From assembly GCF_932526225.1 (NCBI RefSeq), contig NC_064037.1, forward strand, positions 11,576,203-11,640,202: a stretch of 64,000 bases of DNA. Direction: 5' to 3'. The notes under the pieces are model-generated. The model was not told where the DNA came from. It was given only the letters and a program-made list of their open reading frames with translations, and ran no database searches. Positions 11,436 through 23,000 of this stretch are shown here, in pieces. Positions within the stretch are counted from its first letter, which is position 1. The number at the start of each line of letters is the position of its first letter. A program made the translations under genes and the position numbers. Origin of the DNA: Nematostella vectensis (lineage: Eukaryota; Cnidaria; Anthozoa; Actiniaria; Edwardsiidae).

Positions 11436-12188
11436 TTATGCGATCTTTCGATGACAAGAACAACATCCCAAGGTTTCCTCCTTTTTCGCTTTCAGCACAA
11501 AGTATCCCCTGCTTTTATTTGTTACTGGGTCTTTCGCCAACATTGCATCGAAAAGCTTCCTAACAGGTGCCCAAAATGGCGGGTACTTGTATCGAGAAAC
11601 ATCCAGGATTAATGCTGAGTCATTCTCATCATCGTAAGCAGCAATCGGGCTATAATGACCAGCGCCAATCTGATTCAATCCAGAGCGATGAAACGACAAA
11701 ACCATCAACTCCAGCGGTTCCTGTTCTCTTGTGTCTAAAGGGTTGTCGGTGCACAAACCTTGCCTACCCGTACAGACACTTATCACGGTGTCACGAAAAA
11801 GCTGGAAGCTTTGCTCGGTGTCTTCAGCTCTCGTCGTGCTACACACTGCACCATTGCACTTGGCGAGACACGAAAACTCTTCCATCGTGATTCCTCCAGC
11901 TTCTCTGACCACATCTATGGGTCTGCAGTTATCGAGAAGCTCCTCCGTGAACCAGCGCCACGGGGTTTTCCAAATTCTTTGCGGGTCTATCCGCAGCGCA
12001 TTGAGAGTTACAGCGAGTGAAGAGAGTCCACAAAACATCAGCTCGGATTGGGTATTATAGCATGACGATAACGAAAGAAAAGGAACGGCGCTGCCATTGC
12101 TCAAACATCGGCTGAGCCTACGACGTGATTCGCTTGAGCGATAATCTAGCAGATCCTCTGGGAGTTCATAACAATGGAAAGTTTCCAT
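11436..12188 (-). CDS. PCS: Phytochelatin synthase (glutathione gamma-glutamylcysteinyltransferase), short form
   Basis: A single 250-residue frame with no intron. It covers the papain-like (clan CA) N-terminal domain that cleaves Gly from glutathione and transpeptidates gamma-Glu-Cys to build metal-binding phytochelatins. Family landmarks run in order: FHCYELP near the start, TQSELMFCGLSSL with catalytic Cys53, NALRIDPQRIWKTPWRWF, FSCLAKCNGA, GAGHYSPIAAYD with His178, and LILDVSRYKYPPFW with Asp196. The Cys-His-Asp triad is therefore intact. The first motif lies where the family normally begins, so the ATG at 12188 is well placed. The variable Cys-rich C-terminal domain of plant enzymes is absent; the tail ends in GCCSCHRK, which could still help bind metal. 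Probably cytosolic, for Cd/Zn/Cu detoxification. A downstream exon cannot be excluded, but the TAA is in frame with good homology up to it. Confidence 0.93.
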   Translation of the reverse strand: METFHCYELPEDLLDYRSSESRRRLSRCLSNGSAVPFLSLSSCYNTQSELMFCGLSSLAVTLNALRIDPQRIWKTPWRWFTEELLDNCRPIDVVREAGGITMEEFSCLAKCNGAVCSTTRAEDTEQSFQLFRDTVISVCTGRQGLCTDNPLDTREQEPLELMVLSFHRSGLNQIGAGHYSPIAAYDDENDSALILDVSRYKYPPFWAPVRKLFDAMLAKDPVTNKSRGYFVLKAKKEETLGCCSCHRKIA

Positions 12189-14285
12189 CGACTCCGCACA
12201 GGCGCCAGTTCTTCACTATTCCTGTACCTGCTGTATGTGGATTAGAGTAAGTGTCATATGTGTTTGTTTAGGCAAAATAGACCGATTTATGTGCAAATGA
12301 GGAGGCAGAGATATTGCTTATTGCTGTCAGTGACTGACAACATCTGGAGTATATGCTCGGTGTTTTGACCACCACTTTTGAAAAGTGTACAGAAGAGGTG
12401 TGATGATAAGGGAAAAATTACGTTCGGGTTTTGTTTTGGAGAAATAAACAGCAGACGACTAGGGATAAGCAGGGTTAAAAAGCAGAGAATATTCGATGTA
12501 AATATTATTAGCTTGAGGAGTATTTGACGAGTCATTTTTTATTATTTTTATTATTAATGGGTGATCCATTGATGCATTGAATACAGTAGAGTAAACAACC
12601 CAAGAACCTAAAAGTATTAGCGCGAGGAGTATTTTACTTGTCTTTTTTGTTCTTTCGTGCGAGTTAGGCTAAGTTCAAACGTCGTATTATCCATGAGCCG
12701 TATTCAATAAAATGCAAATAAATCGAGTCGATTGTTTCATCTTTATTTGAATGCAATTTGCATTGAATACGGCTTATGGATAATACGATGTTTGAAGTTA
12801 GCCTTAACTCGTTCATGGAGTGAATAGGGTGTGATTAAGCGTGTCACCATGGCTTACCAAAGCTTCCTCCGCAGGAATCTCAAAGAGCAAAAAGAAAAAA
12901 AAAGAGAGAAAAATAAACTGATTTGGGCAAAAAGCCCGAGGTAAATAACAGGGCTCTACTTCTCCCTTAGTCTCCCTCCTTCTTAATTTCCCCACAGGTA
13001 ACCCGTTCTTTCTCCCTCTTTTCTTAGTTGCCTGCAGAGAAGGTTAGGTCATGTGTTATAACCTACGGTGTGATTGCATTTAGATCTATTTCTATTATCG
13101 CGCTTCCTTGCTGCTAGCAGAGCCATTTCTCTGGGCTGGCGCTAGCGAAAAAAATGGATCTGTCATAGGTCGAAACCCGCTTTGATTGAAGCACCGCGTG
13201 CCGCTACCCTAGACCGGGATTTAGAGCGCATGTCATTTAGAGTTACTGATCATTTTGTAAGCTTCGACGCGCATGTCTAATGATTTATGCGCTGTCCTTT
13301 TCTGAGCCCACTATACTACCAATTCAACCATGTCCCTAGTCCCTAGGGTCTTCTGCCAATAAATAATAATATGGTTTTACCGAGAGGGGACTCGATCAAA
13401 TCGAGCGCGCAAAAAGCGAGAATTTTGAAAATAGTACGGTGTCTTTTAGTATGATCTTTAAGTAGTTGTACGAAATTGCGGGAATTCAACCAGAATAAAA
13501 AAAAGAAAGAAAGAAAGAAAGTAATAGAAGAAGGGCAGACACGATTGCCCGAAGATCGAACCTCCTCAGATCAGATATGAGAAAAAATAGACCATACTCC
13601 CACACACACCCTGAAACACCGTTTGGCCCCTAAAGCTTTACGGCTGGCTGAAGATTTCGGCCCCAGCACCGCAAAGGAACCTGAGGGACCTGCGCATTGA
13701 TGGGGAGGCAATAACAAGGATCCCAGCCCTGTCTTAGTCGGTTACGCCACGCACAGCTCGCTGATATATAGACTGAAAAATATCGGGGTATTATCACGCT
13801 TGCGTCTCTTGGGAATTACCGTGTCGATATCATGTGTGTTCATTTCGTCATCATGCAGAGCAGGCTGTGCTCTAGGAACCTAAAAACCTAGTTCTCCTTT
13901 GCTCAGTTGCGCAGGTACAGATCTTTCACGTGCACGTGCTCATAAACTGCACTATGCTGAAACATGTCCGATCAAACAAACATTTTATAGCCATTGGGAG
14001 AGTAGAAAGGGACATCGCATATCCACATAACGCGCTCAAAAACTGGAAATAATACGAATCAGCCTCCTTCGTATGCGATTTGGGCCTTTTCTTGGAAAAT
14101 GGGCTTTATTAATATTTCGGGTTTCCTGTGGCGTGGTCAAAAAAAGAACAGGAGATTGGGAGTGAATAAGTCTGTACGCGTCCATCACGTTGTAAATGAC
14201 CTTCACAACCATCGCTCTAAACATATTTCTCACTTCCTTTGCGTCGTGCACAGCTTTTACTTCTGTTAGTTGTGCGTCACACATG
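12189..14285. other. Intergenic stretch with one foldback element
   Basis: No gene seen apart from the foldback element annotated at 12663-12808. A GAAA microsatellite run sits at about 13500-13525. ORFs are short and without homology. Confidence 0.5.
12663..12808. mobile_element. ~146-bp foldback (MITE-like) element with ~55-bp terminal inverted repeats
   Basis: The left end GTTAGGCTAAGTTCAAACGT and the right end, read inverted as GTTAAGGCTAACTTCAAACA, match with few changes. The match continues through CGTATTATCCAT, GAGCCGTATTCAAT and TGCAAAT toward the centre. Almost the entire element is inverted repeat, as in foldback or MITE elements. No ORF is present. Confidence 0.75.
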
Positions 14286-14299
14286 CCATCGGCACCTCC

Positions 14300-14650
14300 C
14301 TCAAATTTTGCGTGACCGTCACTTCCGTTGCGCTGTACGAGCTTTTTACTTCCGTCCCGTGGCGCGTAATCCTCACTTCCGTCACATTTCGCGTTTCGTT
14401 TTATCTAGCTTCACGACTTCTGTCACGCATTGTGCACTCTTCAATCCCGTCACGTAAATCGTATTCTTTACATGTGTCATGTTGAATTGGATCTCCACTC
14501 CCGTCACGTGTTACGTATTCTTCACTTCCGTCACGCGGTTCACACTCTCAACTTCCGTCACGAGGTGCAATGCGTATACATCACTTACGAAACGCGGTAC
14601 GCAACTCAGCTCAACTCAACTTCCATCATGCGGTGCGTATTCTTCACATA
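14300..14650. repeat. Degenerate minisatellite, ~30-35-bp unit around CACTTCCGTCACG
   Basis: Around ten loosely spaced occurrences of (T)CACTTCCGTCACG or AACTTCCGTCACG with variable spacers of GTGTTACGTATTCTT type. The array ends just 3' of the GPCR stop codon, since that gene is on the minus strand. It may fall in that gene's 3' UTR or just beyond it. Confidence 0.65.
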
Positions 14651-14694
14651 TTTTAGGTTGCGCTTGAACCTCTTGCCTTGCTTGCCGTAGCACC

Positions 14695-15621
14695 TTAATG
14701 GCCGGCAGGATTAACTGCATTGAGTTTTTGGGAATTGGAGTCTACAACTGCATTGCATCGCAGATTTCTGATTATTCTCACGCAGCCGACACGGATATCT
14801 CTTATCCTACAAAGATACAAAATCGGGTTGAAGGTAGAGTTAAAATACACTATTGTCTCAGATAATCGAAGTATTTCCGCCCCGAAACGTATACGTCGAT
14901 AAAGAGACAGTGCGCATAGAAGCTGGAAGTATACACCAAATAGAACCGTAGCTGATATAACCATCGTGATCATTGCATGACGGTACTTGTCTAAATCCAC
15001 AGCTTCCGTTGCAGCATTACTCATGTCCGCGATTCTTTGCTTATGATTTCGTATGGCCGTGAAACATTTTCTGTAGCTCATACATAACACTATTAAACAC
15101 ACAGATATTGTGATCGCAACGATGTAGAAGAACGGCAAAGGAGCGTCGGCCTGGTATGCCAGCGTGAGCAGGGAATAAAGCCATATTCCAGCGATGATTA
15201 CGTAACTTCTTTTCTTAGATACAACAAGACGGTACGAATTCTGCAAGTGAACTGCAATAAAGCGGTCAATGCTGATAACGGTTGCGGTCAGAAGTGATGC
15301 AGCGCCGAAGAAAAAATTTGCGATGGGTACTCCCCCGAATTGTGCTTTGATCACGGAGCAGTGTACGCCGAACCAAGACTCTTTCAAAACGACCATCAAG
15401 GATATCGGCTGGCTGATAAGGCCCGTCGCGAGGTCCGTCAGACAAAGGTTTGAGATCAGGAGATATGATGGTGATGATCTCAGTCTCTCGCTACTCATGA
15501 TTACAAAGATGATGAAGGCATTAAGAACTGCTGACATTGCTCCTAAAAGTACGTTCACACCGAAGTAGACCGCCAAATGCGCAATGTTGTCTAACTTAAA
15601 GTATGTCTTGGTACAGTTCAT
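14695..15621 (-). CDS. Orphan rhodopsin-class (class A) G-protein-coupled receptor, intronless
   Basis: A 308-residue single-exon frame with seven hydrophobic segments. Class A landmarks are LN in TM1 (33-34), SNLCLTDLATG in TM2 with the conserved Asp63, Cys88 at the top of TM3, SIDRF at the end of TM3 (DRF 119-121, a DRY variant), and STFNPILYL in TM7 (NPxxY as NPILY 265-269) followed by an amphipathic, Arg-rich helix 8. Several usual marks are missing. There is no Cys in the second extracellular loop to pair with Cys88. The TM6 CWxP motif is replaced by VLFGVYFQ. The N-terminus is short, with one glycosylation sequon (NCT). Intronless receptors like this form large lineage-specific expansions in sea anemones. 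The ligand is unknown. Confidence 0.88.
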   Translation of the reverse strand: MNCTKTYFKLDNIAHLAVYFGVNVLLGAMSAVLNAFIIFVIMSSERLRSSPSYLLISNLCLTDLATGLISQPISLMVVLKESWFGVHCSVIKAQFGGVPIANFFFGAASLLTATVISIDRFIAVHLQNSYRLVVSKKRSYVIIAGIWLYSLLTLAYQADAPLPFFYIVAITISVCLIVLCMSYRKCFTAIRNHKQRIADMSNAATEAVDLDKYRHAMITMVISATVLFGVYFQLLCALSLYRRIRFGAEILRLSETIVYFNSTFNPILYLCRIRDIRVGCVRIIRNLRCNAVVDSNSQKLNAVNPAGH

Positions 15622-15639
15622 GGCGCTTATATTCCAGCT

Positions 15640-17060
15640 TGGAACTTGTCACTTTTGATACAAAACTGGTTTCTCACGTGTTTTTTCTCCGTGATTTTTA
15701 ATCCTTTAAGTCATTCCTTTTCCAATGTTGTATGCGGCGAAAATGAGAATGGGTTGGAGAGATACTTTCTTTTTATTAAATTCAAGTATCGCTTTTGTTC
15801 TGTGCACCTGTCTTTATGGTTAACAATGCACCTTTTTCTACACTGAAATCTAATTTTGAACCATAATTAAGTTGAAAATCGGGGCAAATTATGTTAATGG
15901 GTCATATTGTAAAACAGAATTTATAGTAATATATTTATTCATAATGCGCTAAAACTATGGGTACATATTTTAAAGCGTTAAATAGAATGAAGCAGAGAAC
16001 ACAAAAACTTATAGAATATAAGAATATACATATAGAATTGAATAATTAAGACCACTTTATACATTGTAGGCTTGGCGGAACAAAAACTCAATACGATCTG
16101 CTCTATATTTTATATAGAAAATACCATAAAAAAGCAAAACTTTTTAGTTAGAATTCTATTGTTGATAGACAGATTGATAATTTTATGTAGAATTCAATGT
16201 TAAAGCTAAATAGTTCATCATCGACTCGCGATAAATTTCACTGTTGGACCCGATATCGATTTTTGCGCGAACTGTATCATTCATTCATCGATTATGAATT
16301 TCCCCTAGCAGCTAAGGTGCAACTGCTTTGTAGAGGAAAGTCAATATTTGTTATTTGGCTCCCTGACAGCAGAAACCTGCAGCTGGCTCTTCTCGGTCTT
16401 TCAATTGTGTAATTCCCGAAAATATCCATCCCCCCCCATGGAGGGTGTCGGAGGTATGACCCCCACACCTCTGGAAATTCCTGGGCGTTCGACCCCCACC
16501 CCCTAGAACTTCAATTCCCCTTTATGGGGAGGGGGAGGATGTTTTGATATTTTCTGCAACTACACATTTTCACAACTCTCTTCGCAAAGGCATGTTTCCT
16601 CGTCTGGCTTAGTTTTCCATTCATTCATATTATTTTCTGATTTATTTTAGAGTTTAACACACAGTACGCTATTGTTGTCGAATATTCCTTGTTATCAGGT
16701 TTTGTACATAATTATATTTTTAAGTAGTGAGGATTTAACTAAAGCTTTTTTGTAGCTTCTGCGCATTTGCGAGTAGCTACCATGTCATCACGTCGGAAAA
16801 AAAAAAGGAAAGATGAAGAGTTATAACAAGAGTGATTGCTTCGCCACGGGCGTTGCTAGGATGATTAGACCTCGGATATAATTGGGGCTATGGTCGTGTT
16901 CTAATCGCTTCCAATGATAAACCACAAGGATACGTGCAGTGTGCACGTGGGTATGCGCCATTAATATGCAAGCTGCGCGTGCTGATGAGTATGCAGTAGG
17001 ACGCTCTGTCATTTATTTCTAGGGACCATTCTAACCATTTGTTAGAGCAACAAACTAGAC
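15640..17060. other. Intergenic stretch between the GPCR and astacin gene 1
   Basis: AT-rich, no coding sequence supported. It should contain the divergent promoters of the GPCR (minus) and astacin gene 1 (plus); I could not identify core promoter elements with confidence. Confidence 0.45.
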
Positions 17061-17072
17061 AACGAACAAGAC

Positions 17073-20000
17073 ATGTTCTTACTCTTCTGCTTGTGTTCAA
17101 CCGTCTTCCTGTCCGCAGCGCAGAGCGTTCCGCTTCCTGCAACAGGTAAAAGTACGTTTCAAGACCAAAATGGGTTTATGGGTACTAATTGTTAGCAGAC
17201 AACGAACTAAGCAATGCCAAAGCCAGACCTGGCTTATTGTACAGTTGGATGATCGATCCCTACTATTCTACATTCGGAAGAAATATAGAGACCCATGATA
17301 CCTTTCGGTCGCTGAACTTCCATTTGCTAATGAACATCTGCAATGAAAACGTTTTGAAAAATAGGTGTTGTAGTGGCTTCACTTCTAACGAGCACAAACA
17401 CAAAGATAATGGCGGCAACGCAGGGGGCGCAAGGGCGCACGGGTAACAATGACCGCTGACCAATGGATGTGAAGTGACCGGAAGCAACTATTACAGGTGT
17501 ATAATCTCGCGCTACAAAGTGGTAAGATAATTATGCTGCTTGTATTAGGGTTCAAGCGGAAAATTACAGAGGACTTCAACTCGGGCCAAGAAGTCTTCCC
17601 TGATGTTAGCATAGCTGATGAGATAATTCGCGCCAATCAAGGTATAATCCAAAGTTTTCTTCGTTTCATATAACTTCAATCTGTTCTCTTTCAGAGTGTA
17701 TTTCCTTTCACGGAATTCCTGTGTGATACAATGCGTGTGGGGTGGGCGAGAGGAGGTTTTGATGGTATTACGGTTACATGAATAATATTAGGGAAATTAT
17801 TGGTAGCATTTTAAATTCTGTCAAATGTAGCCTCACCCTTCCCCTTTCCTTGAGCCGCTTCGCAGGAGGCCCATACCCCACCCCTTCCTTCCGGGATGGT
17901 TCCCCCCCTTCATGAGATTCCGCCACTTTCTATGGTTTCATTCACTACTGTTCAAATCAATATGGACACTAGCTGTTTTGTATTATTATTTGAGTCTTAT
18001 TTGAGTCCTAATATTTGTATGGATTATTTGTCGTTGAGTTGTTTTCTGTCTTCTTACAGCTGACGATATCGATCTGTTTGAAGGGGATATTGTCTTAGCG
18101 GCAACTCACCACAGCCAACCCGCAAAGCGCAGCGCACCGAGGCACAGGGCAAGCCTTTGGCTGACAAAAAAGATCCCGTACGAAATGGACGCATCACGTG
18201 AGTCTTATAGCATCCCTTCGGTTAGGGTGACGAAAGAAATAAGTGGCCGAATGTTCTTAGCCAATCAGAACCGAGATACCGAATACAATGCATAAATAAC
18301 ATTGATAATTGCATCCCATGAATTGTTTTAAATCCCAGTTACTGGGTCTGGTCTTCTATTAGAGTCGCGTTATGCTTAATCACCCTTTGATTACGCAGAT
18401 TAGTACCCAGTCTGAGAATGGATCCTCCAGTCTTCTACAGTGAAAGGGGAGGGATAGAACATATGGTACCCCCCTGGTCCGTCTAAAAGTGGGTCATTTC
18501 CTAATTAGGGTGACATTCGGCGTAATCATCCGTGCCATAGGGGATTGTATAGTCCCCAATTTAGAACCTACACTTCTTTGTTTCTATTTCTTTGATAAGT
18601 TACTGATACCCTGCTGGCCACAAACATTGCCATCGCCATTGGCGAGTTCAATAACTTGACATGCGTACAATGGGAGCCGAGGAGGACCGAAGTCAACTGG
18701 GTTCGTTTTGTTCAAACAAACGGGTAAGTAAACCTCTTGATTAGACAGCAGCATTCATTTGTGTGCGACACCTCTATTAACTCGAGTCGTAGAGTGAAAA
18801 TCAGCCCACGACTCCGCTACGACACATTCGGCTACGAAAGTCGTAGTGCAGTAGTGTGTAGTTCAGTGTTAAGGCATGTCGTAGGCAGGTTCGCATACTA
18901 CTAAATCGTGCTGTCTTAATCGGCCTATAGGGATCCTTAATTAAACGGACCTTACCCAATCAAGTATTGTAAAACGTCGGGTTTCTTTTGCTTTCTTTCT
19001 CGGACAACTCCTTATTAGGAAATTAATACTATATTTAGGAGTCATCTTCAATGTCTTTTCCTGTTCGAGTGGTGTCATATCATCCTCGGGGACCCAGGGC
19101 GTCGCGGAGATCGTGGGTTGGTGGGTGGGTGGGTAGGTGGTAGGTAGGTAGGTAGGTAGGTAGGTAGGTAGGTAGGTAGGTAGGTAGGTAGGTAGGTAGG
19201 TAGGTAGGTAGGTGGGTGGGTGGGTGGGTGGGTGGGTGGGTGGGTGGGTGGGTGGGTAGGTAGGTAGGTAGGTAGGTAGGTGGGTGGGTGGGTGGGTGGG
19301 TGGGTGGGTGGGTGGGTGGGTGGGTGGGTGGGTGGGTGGGTAGGTAGGTAGGTAGGTAGGTAGGTAGGTAGGTAGGTAGGTAGGTAGGTGGGTAGGTAGG
19401 TGGGTGGGTAGGTGGGTGGGTAGGTGGGTGGGTAGGTGGGTGGGTAGGTGGGCGGGTAGGTAGGTAGGTAGGTAGGTAGGTAGGTAGGTAGGTAGGTAGG
19501 TAGGTAGGTAGGTAGGTGGGTGGGTAGGTAGGTAGGTAGGTAGGTAGGTAAGTAGGTAGGTAGGTAGGTAGGTAAGTAGGTAGGTAGGTGAGTAGGTAGG
19601 TAGGTAGGTAGGTAGGTAGGTAAGTAGGTAGGTAGGTAGGTAGGTAGGTAGGTGAGTAGGTAGGTAGGTAGGTAGGTAGGTAGGTAGGTAGGTAGGTAGG
19701 TAGGTAGGTAGGCAGGCAGGTAGGTAGGTAGGCAGGTAGGTAGGTAGGTAGGCAGGCAGGTAGGAGGTAGGCAGGTAGGTTGGTAGGTTGGTAGGTTGGT
19801 AGGTTGGTAGGTATGTTTGTCATCATACCTCTAGGAAATGGTGTGCTCATCTGGGCCACAGCACGAAATCTTAATCTTGTAAATGGCTCATCTATATTTA
19901 AAGCCGCATTGTCACCAGTTTACTTCCGGAGGTCCGACGGAAACCATCCGCTCTAAATTATCAATCACATCCTCAAAGAAACTTTCAATTAACACACTGC

Positions 20001-23000
20001 TTTCAATATTTTGAAATATTTTTTCGCGTTTTCCGTTAAAAATCATCGGAGATTGTTACGTAATCGACCGGAAGTAAACTGGTGACAATGCAGCTTTAAG
20101 CTTATGTGTTTTGGATTCAGGTGCTGGTCAGCGGTCGGTAGGCAGTACTGGCAAAAAGGCGCCCAAGAAGTGTCGTTGTCACGTGGTTGCAGTAATCCAG
20201 GTGCTATATTACACGAGATGATGCACGCTATCGGCTTGTGGCACGAACAGTCGAGACCTGATAGAGACCAGCACGTGGAGGTCATGTGGGAGAACATCTT
20301 GCCAGGTGGGTGTGGCAAGGGGGTGGGGAAGAGTGGAGAGGGGGCTAGGGTATGACCCCATATCTAAAAATGGGACAGAACTACTAATTAAATAAGTTGA
20401 TTCATATAGTGGTTAAGGAAGCCAATAACAAAGCCATCATACGCTCTCGCGCATTACCGAGTCATACAATTAATCCAGTTTCATCTCACATCAATGAAGA
20501 TTTGTGGGGAGGGGGCCATCCAAATGTACATGATTATTTCATTCTTTAATTCATCTCTCCATCTTCCAACACCTCGAATACAAATTGTCATTAGTAGTCA
20601 ACTCAAAGGCATCAGAATTTATAAAATAATCAAAGGCATCATTGTTTTTTCAGGTAAAGAACAGAACTTTGAGAAATACCGTCACGACAGAGTGGACGCA
20701 ATGGGGCTGAGATATGACTTCAACAGTCTGTTGCATTACGGTAACCGTGCCTTTGGCGCTAACGGCAAACAGACGCTGCAGGCGCTGGGCAATCCGTTGC
20801 GACCACTGGGGGGGCAATCAAGGCCGAGCCAAGGAGACGTGATCAAGATTGACACGCTTTACGACTGTAAAGGTGCATACCGGATCTTTGGGATAAGGGA
20901 TCTTAGGGATACGGGATCTTTGGGATACGGGATCTTAGGGATACCGGATGTTTAGGATACGGGATCTTTGGGATACGGGATCTTAAGGATAAGGGATTTT
21001 AGGGAAACGGGATCTTTGGGATACGGGATCTTAGGGATACTGGAACTTTGGGATATGGGATCATAAAGATACGGGATCTATGGCATACGGGATTTATGGC
21101 ATACGGGATCTTAGGGATACAGGATCTTAGGGATACAGGATCTTAGGGATACAGGATCTTAGGGATACAGGAACTTTGGGATACGGGATATAAGGATACG
21201 GGATCTATGGCATACGGGATCTTAGGGATACAGGATCTTAGGGTTACGGATGTTAGGGATACGGTATCTTAGGTAATGGGAGCTTTGGGGTACGGGATCG
21301 TAAGAATACTGGATCCTAGGGATATTGGATCTAGGGGATACGCGGTCTTAAGGATACTGAATCTTCGGGATACGTGATCTTTGGGATACGGAATTATAGG
21401 GATACGGGATCTATGGCATTCGGGATCTTTGGAATACGGGATCTTAGGGATTGGGGATCTTTGGGATACGGGATTATAGGGATACGGGATCTATGGCATG
21501 CGGGGTCTTAGGAATACGGGATCTTAGGGATTGGGGATCTTTGGTATACGGGATTATAGGGATACGGGATCTATGGCATGCGGGGTCTTAGGGATACGGG
21601 ATCTTAGGGATACAGGAACTTTGGGATAAGGGATCTTCGGCATACGGGATCTTAAGGATACGAGATCTTATCGATACAGGATCTTAGGGATACGGGATGT
21701 TAGGGATCTATGGCATACGGGATCTTAGGAATACGGGGTCTTAGGGGTACGGGGTCTTAGCGATACCGCGGGATCTTTTTATTTCCATTTCACTCGAAGA
21801 TTGGGGACTGTAAATTCATCGGATAAAAACGTTAATGTTATCATGAACCTGTATTGGTTTAACTTGTGTTGGTGGATGATGGCGAGGACCGCCCCCGTTG
21901 TACGATCTTTTGACGGCAATGCTTACAGACTAACAGTGCTCTACAAACCGACGAGTAAAGTCAGTTGGATGCGAAGCGCATTTGAACAAGTCTCGCGATG
22001 TTAATTTGCTCTGTATTGATACTATATATTTTATCATATAACTGATCAGACGTGAATTAATATAAAATTCAGCGATATCATTCAACCGGTTTTCCTGTGA
22101 TCAGGGCCAAAAGATGGGTGGAGTTCATGGACGGCTTTCTCTCCATGTGATAGTGCCTGCAATAAACACCGCCAGCGGTTCTGCACATCAGAGTCACGTG
22201 ATACATCGTGCCCCGGAGCCGACCGGCACGGCGTGCAGACAGAAGCGTTGGAGTGTGCGCATCAAGACTGTCACGGTAGCTAGTGGGTGTAGGCAAGAAA
22301 CCTTGCTATTAAATGCTAATATTGCTACGGTTTGTGCATAACAGAGGTGCCTAAGCAAAGGCATTGACAGTAAAGAAAGGCAAATAAGTGTTAACTGACT
22401 AGGGTCAGCGGTTACTACAGTAATGACATCACAGTTGGCTAAGCCCACTTTGACATCGTCACCTTTTGGAGAAGACCTCATTATGAAATATCATCATGGA
22501 CATGAACTCGGAACGCTTTCTACAGCAGCGTAGCCACGACTTTTAACGGGGGGGGGGGGCAAAGGCCATTTCAAGGCATTTTCTCCTTGTATTTTAGATG
22601 TCTCATTTACTGCATTTTCGACTGGCTGCACCCCTGTTCTGAAAACCTTGCTTTCAGTTTATTGCCTGCAATCATAAGAAAGCCTACAGTATAGAGACAA
22701 TTCAGTAAACGTTTTTAAAAATGTCTTTCAGTACCGCTGGATGGTCACTGGGGCCGCTGGTCCTCATGGTCTAGCTGCAGTGTGTCATGTGACCTTGGCG
22801 TCCGCACCAGAACGAGGTCTTGTGATGACCCGGTACCGTCTGATGAAGGGTTACCCTGTGTTGGTAATGCTTCTGATCACAGATCTTGCGTGACAAGATT
22901 CTGCGACGCCGGTGAGGTGTTTTACGGCTTCTATTGGCTACAGTGTATATTTGGCGTCACGCATCCCTCTTCTCCCAGTCCTGAGTCTTAGTCAAAACAA

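Noticed and set aside
19080-19859. 259-codon minus-strand frame of [16 protein letters not shown] repeats
   Set aside because: It is the translation of a (GGTA/GGTG)n array inside a gene 1 intron; four-base repeats stay open in every frame and there is no other coding evidence.
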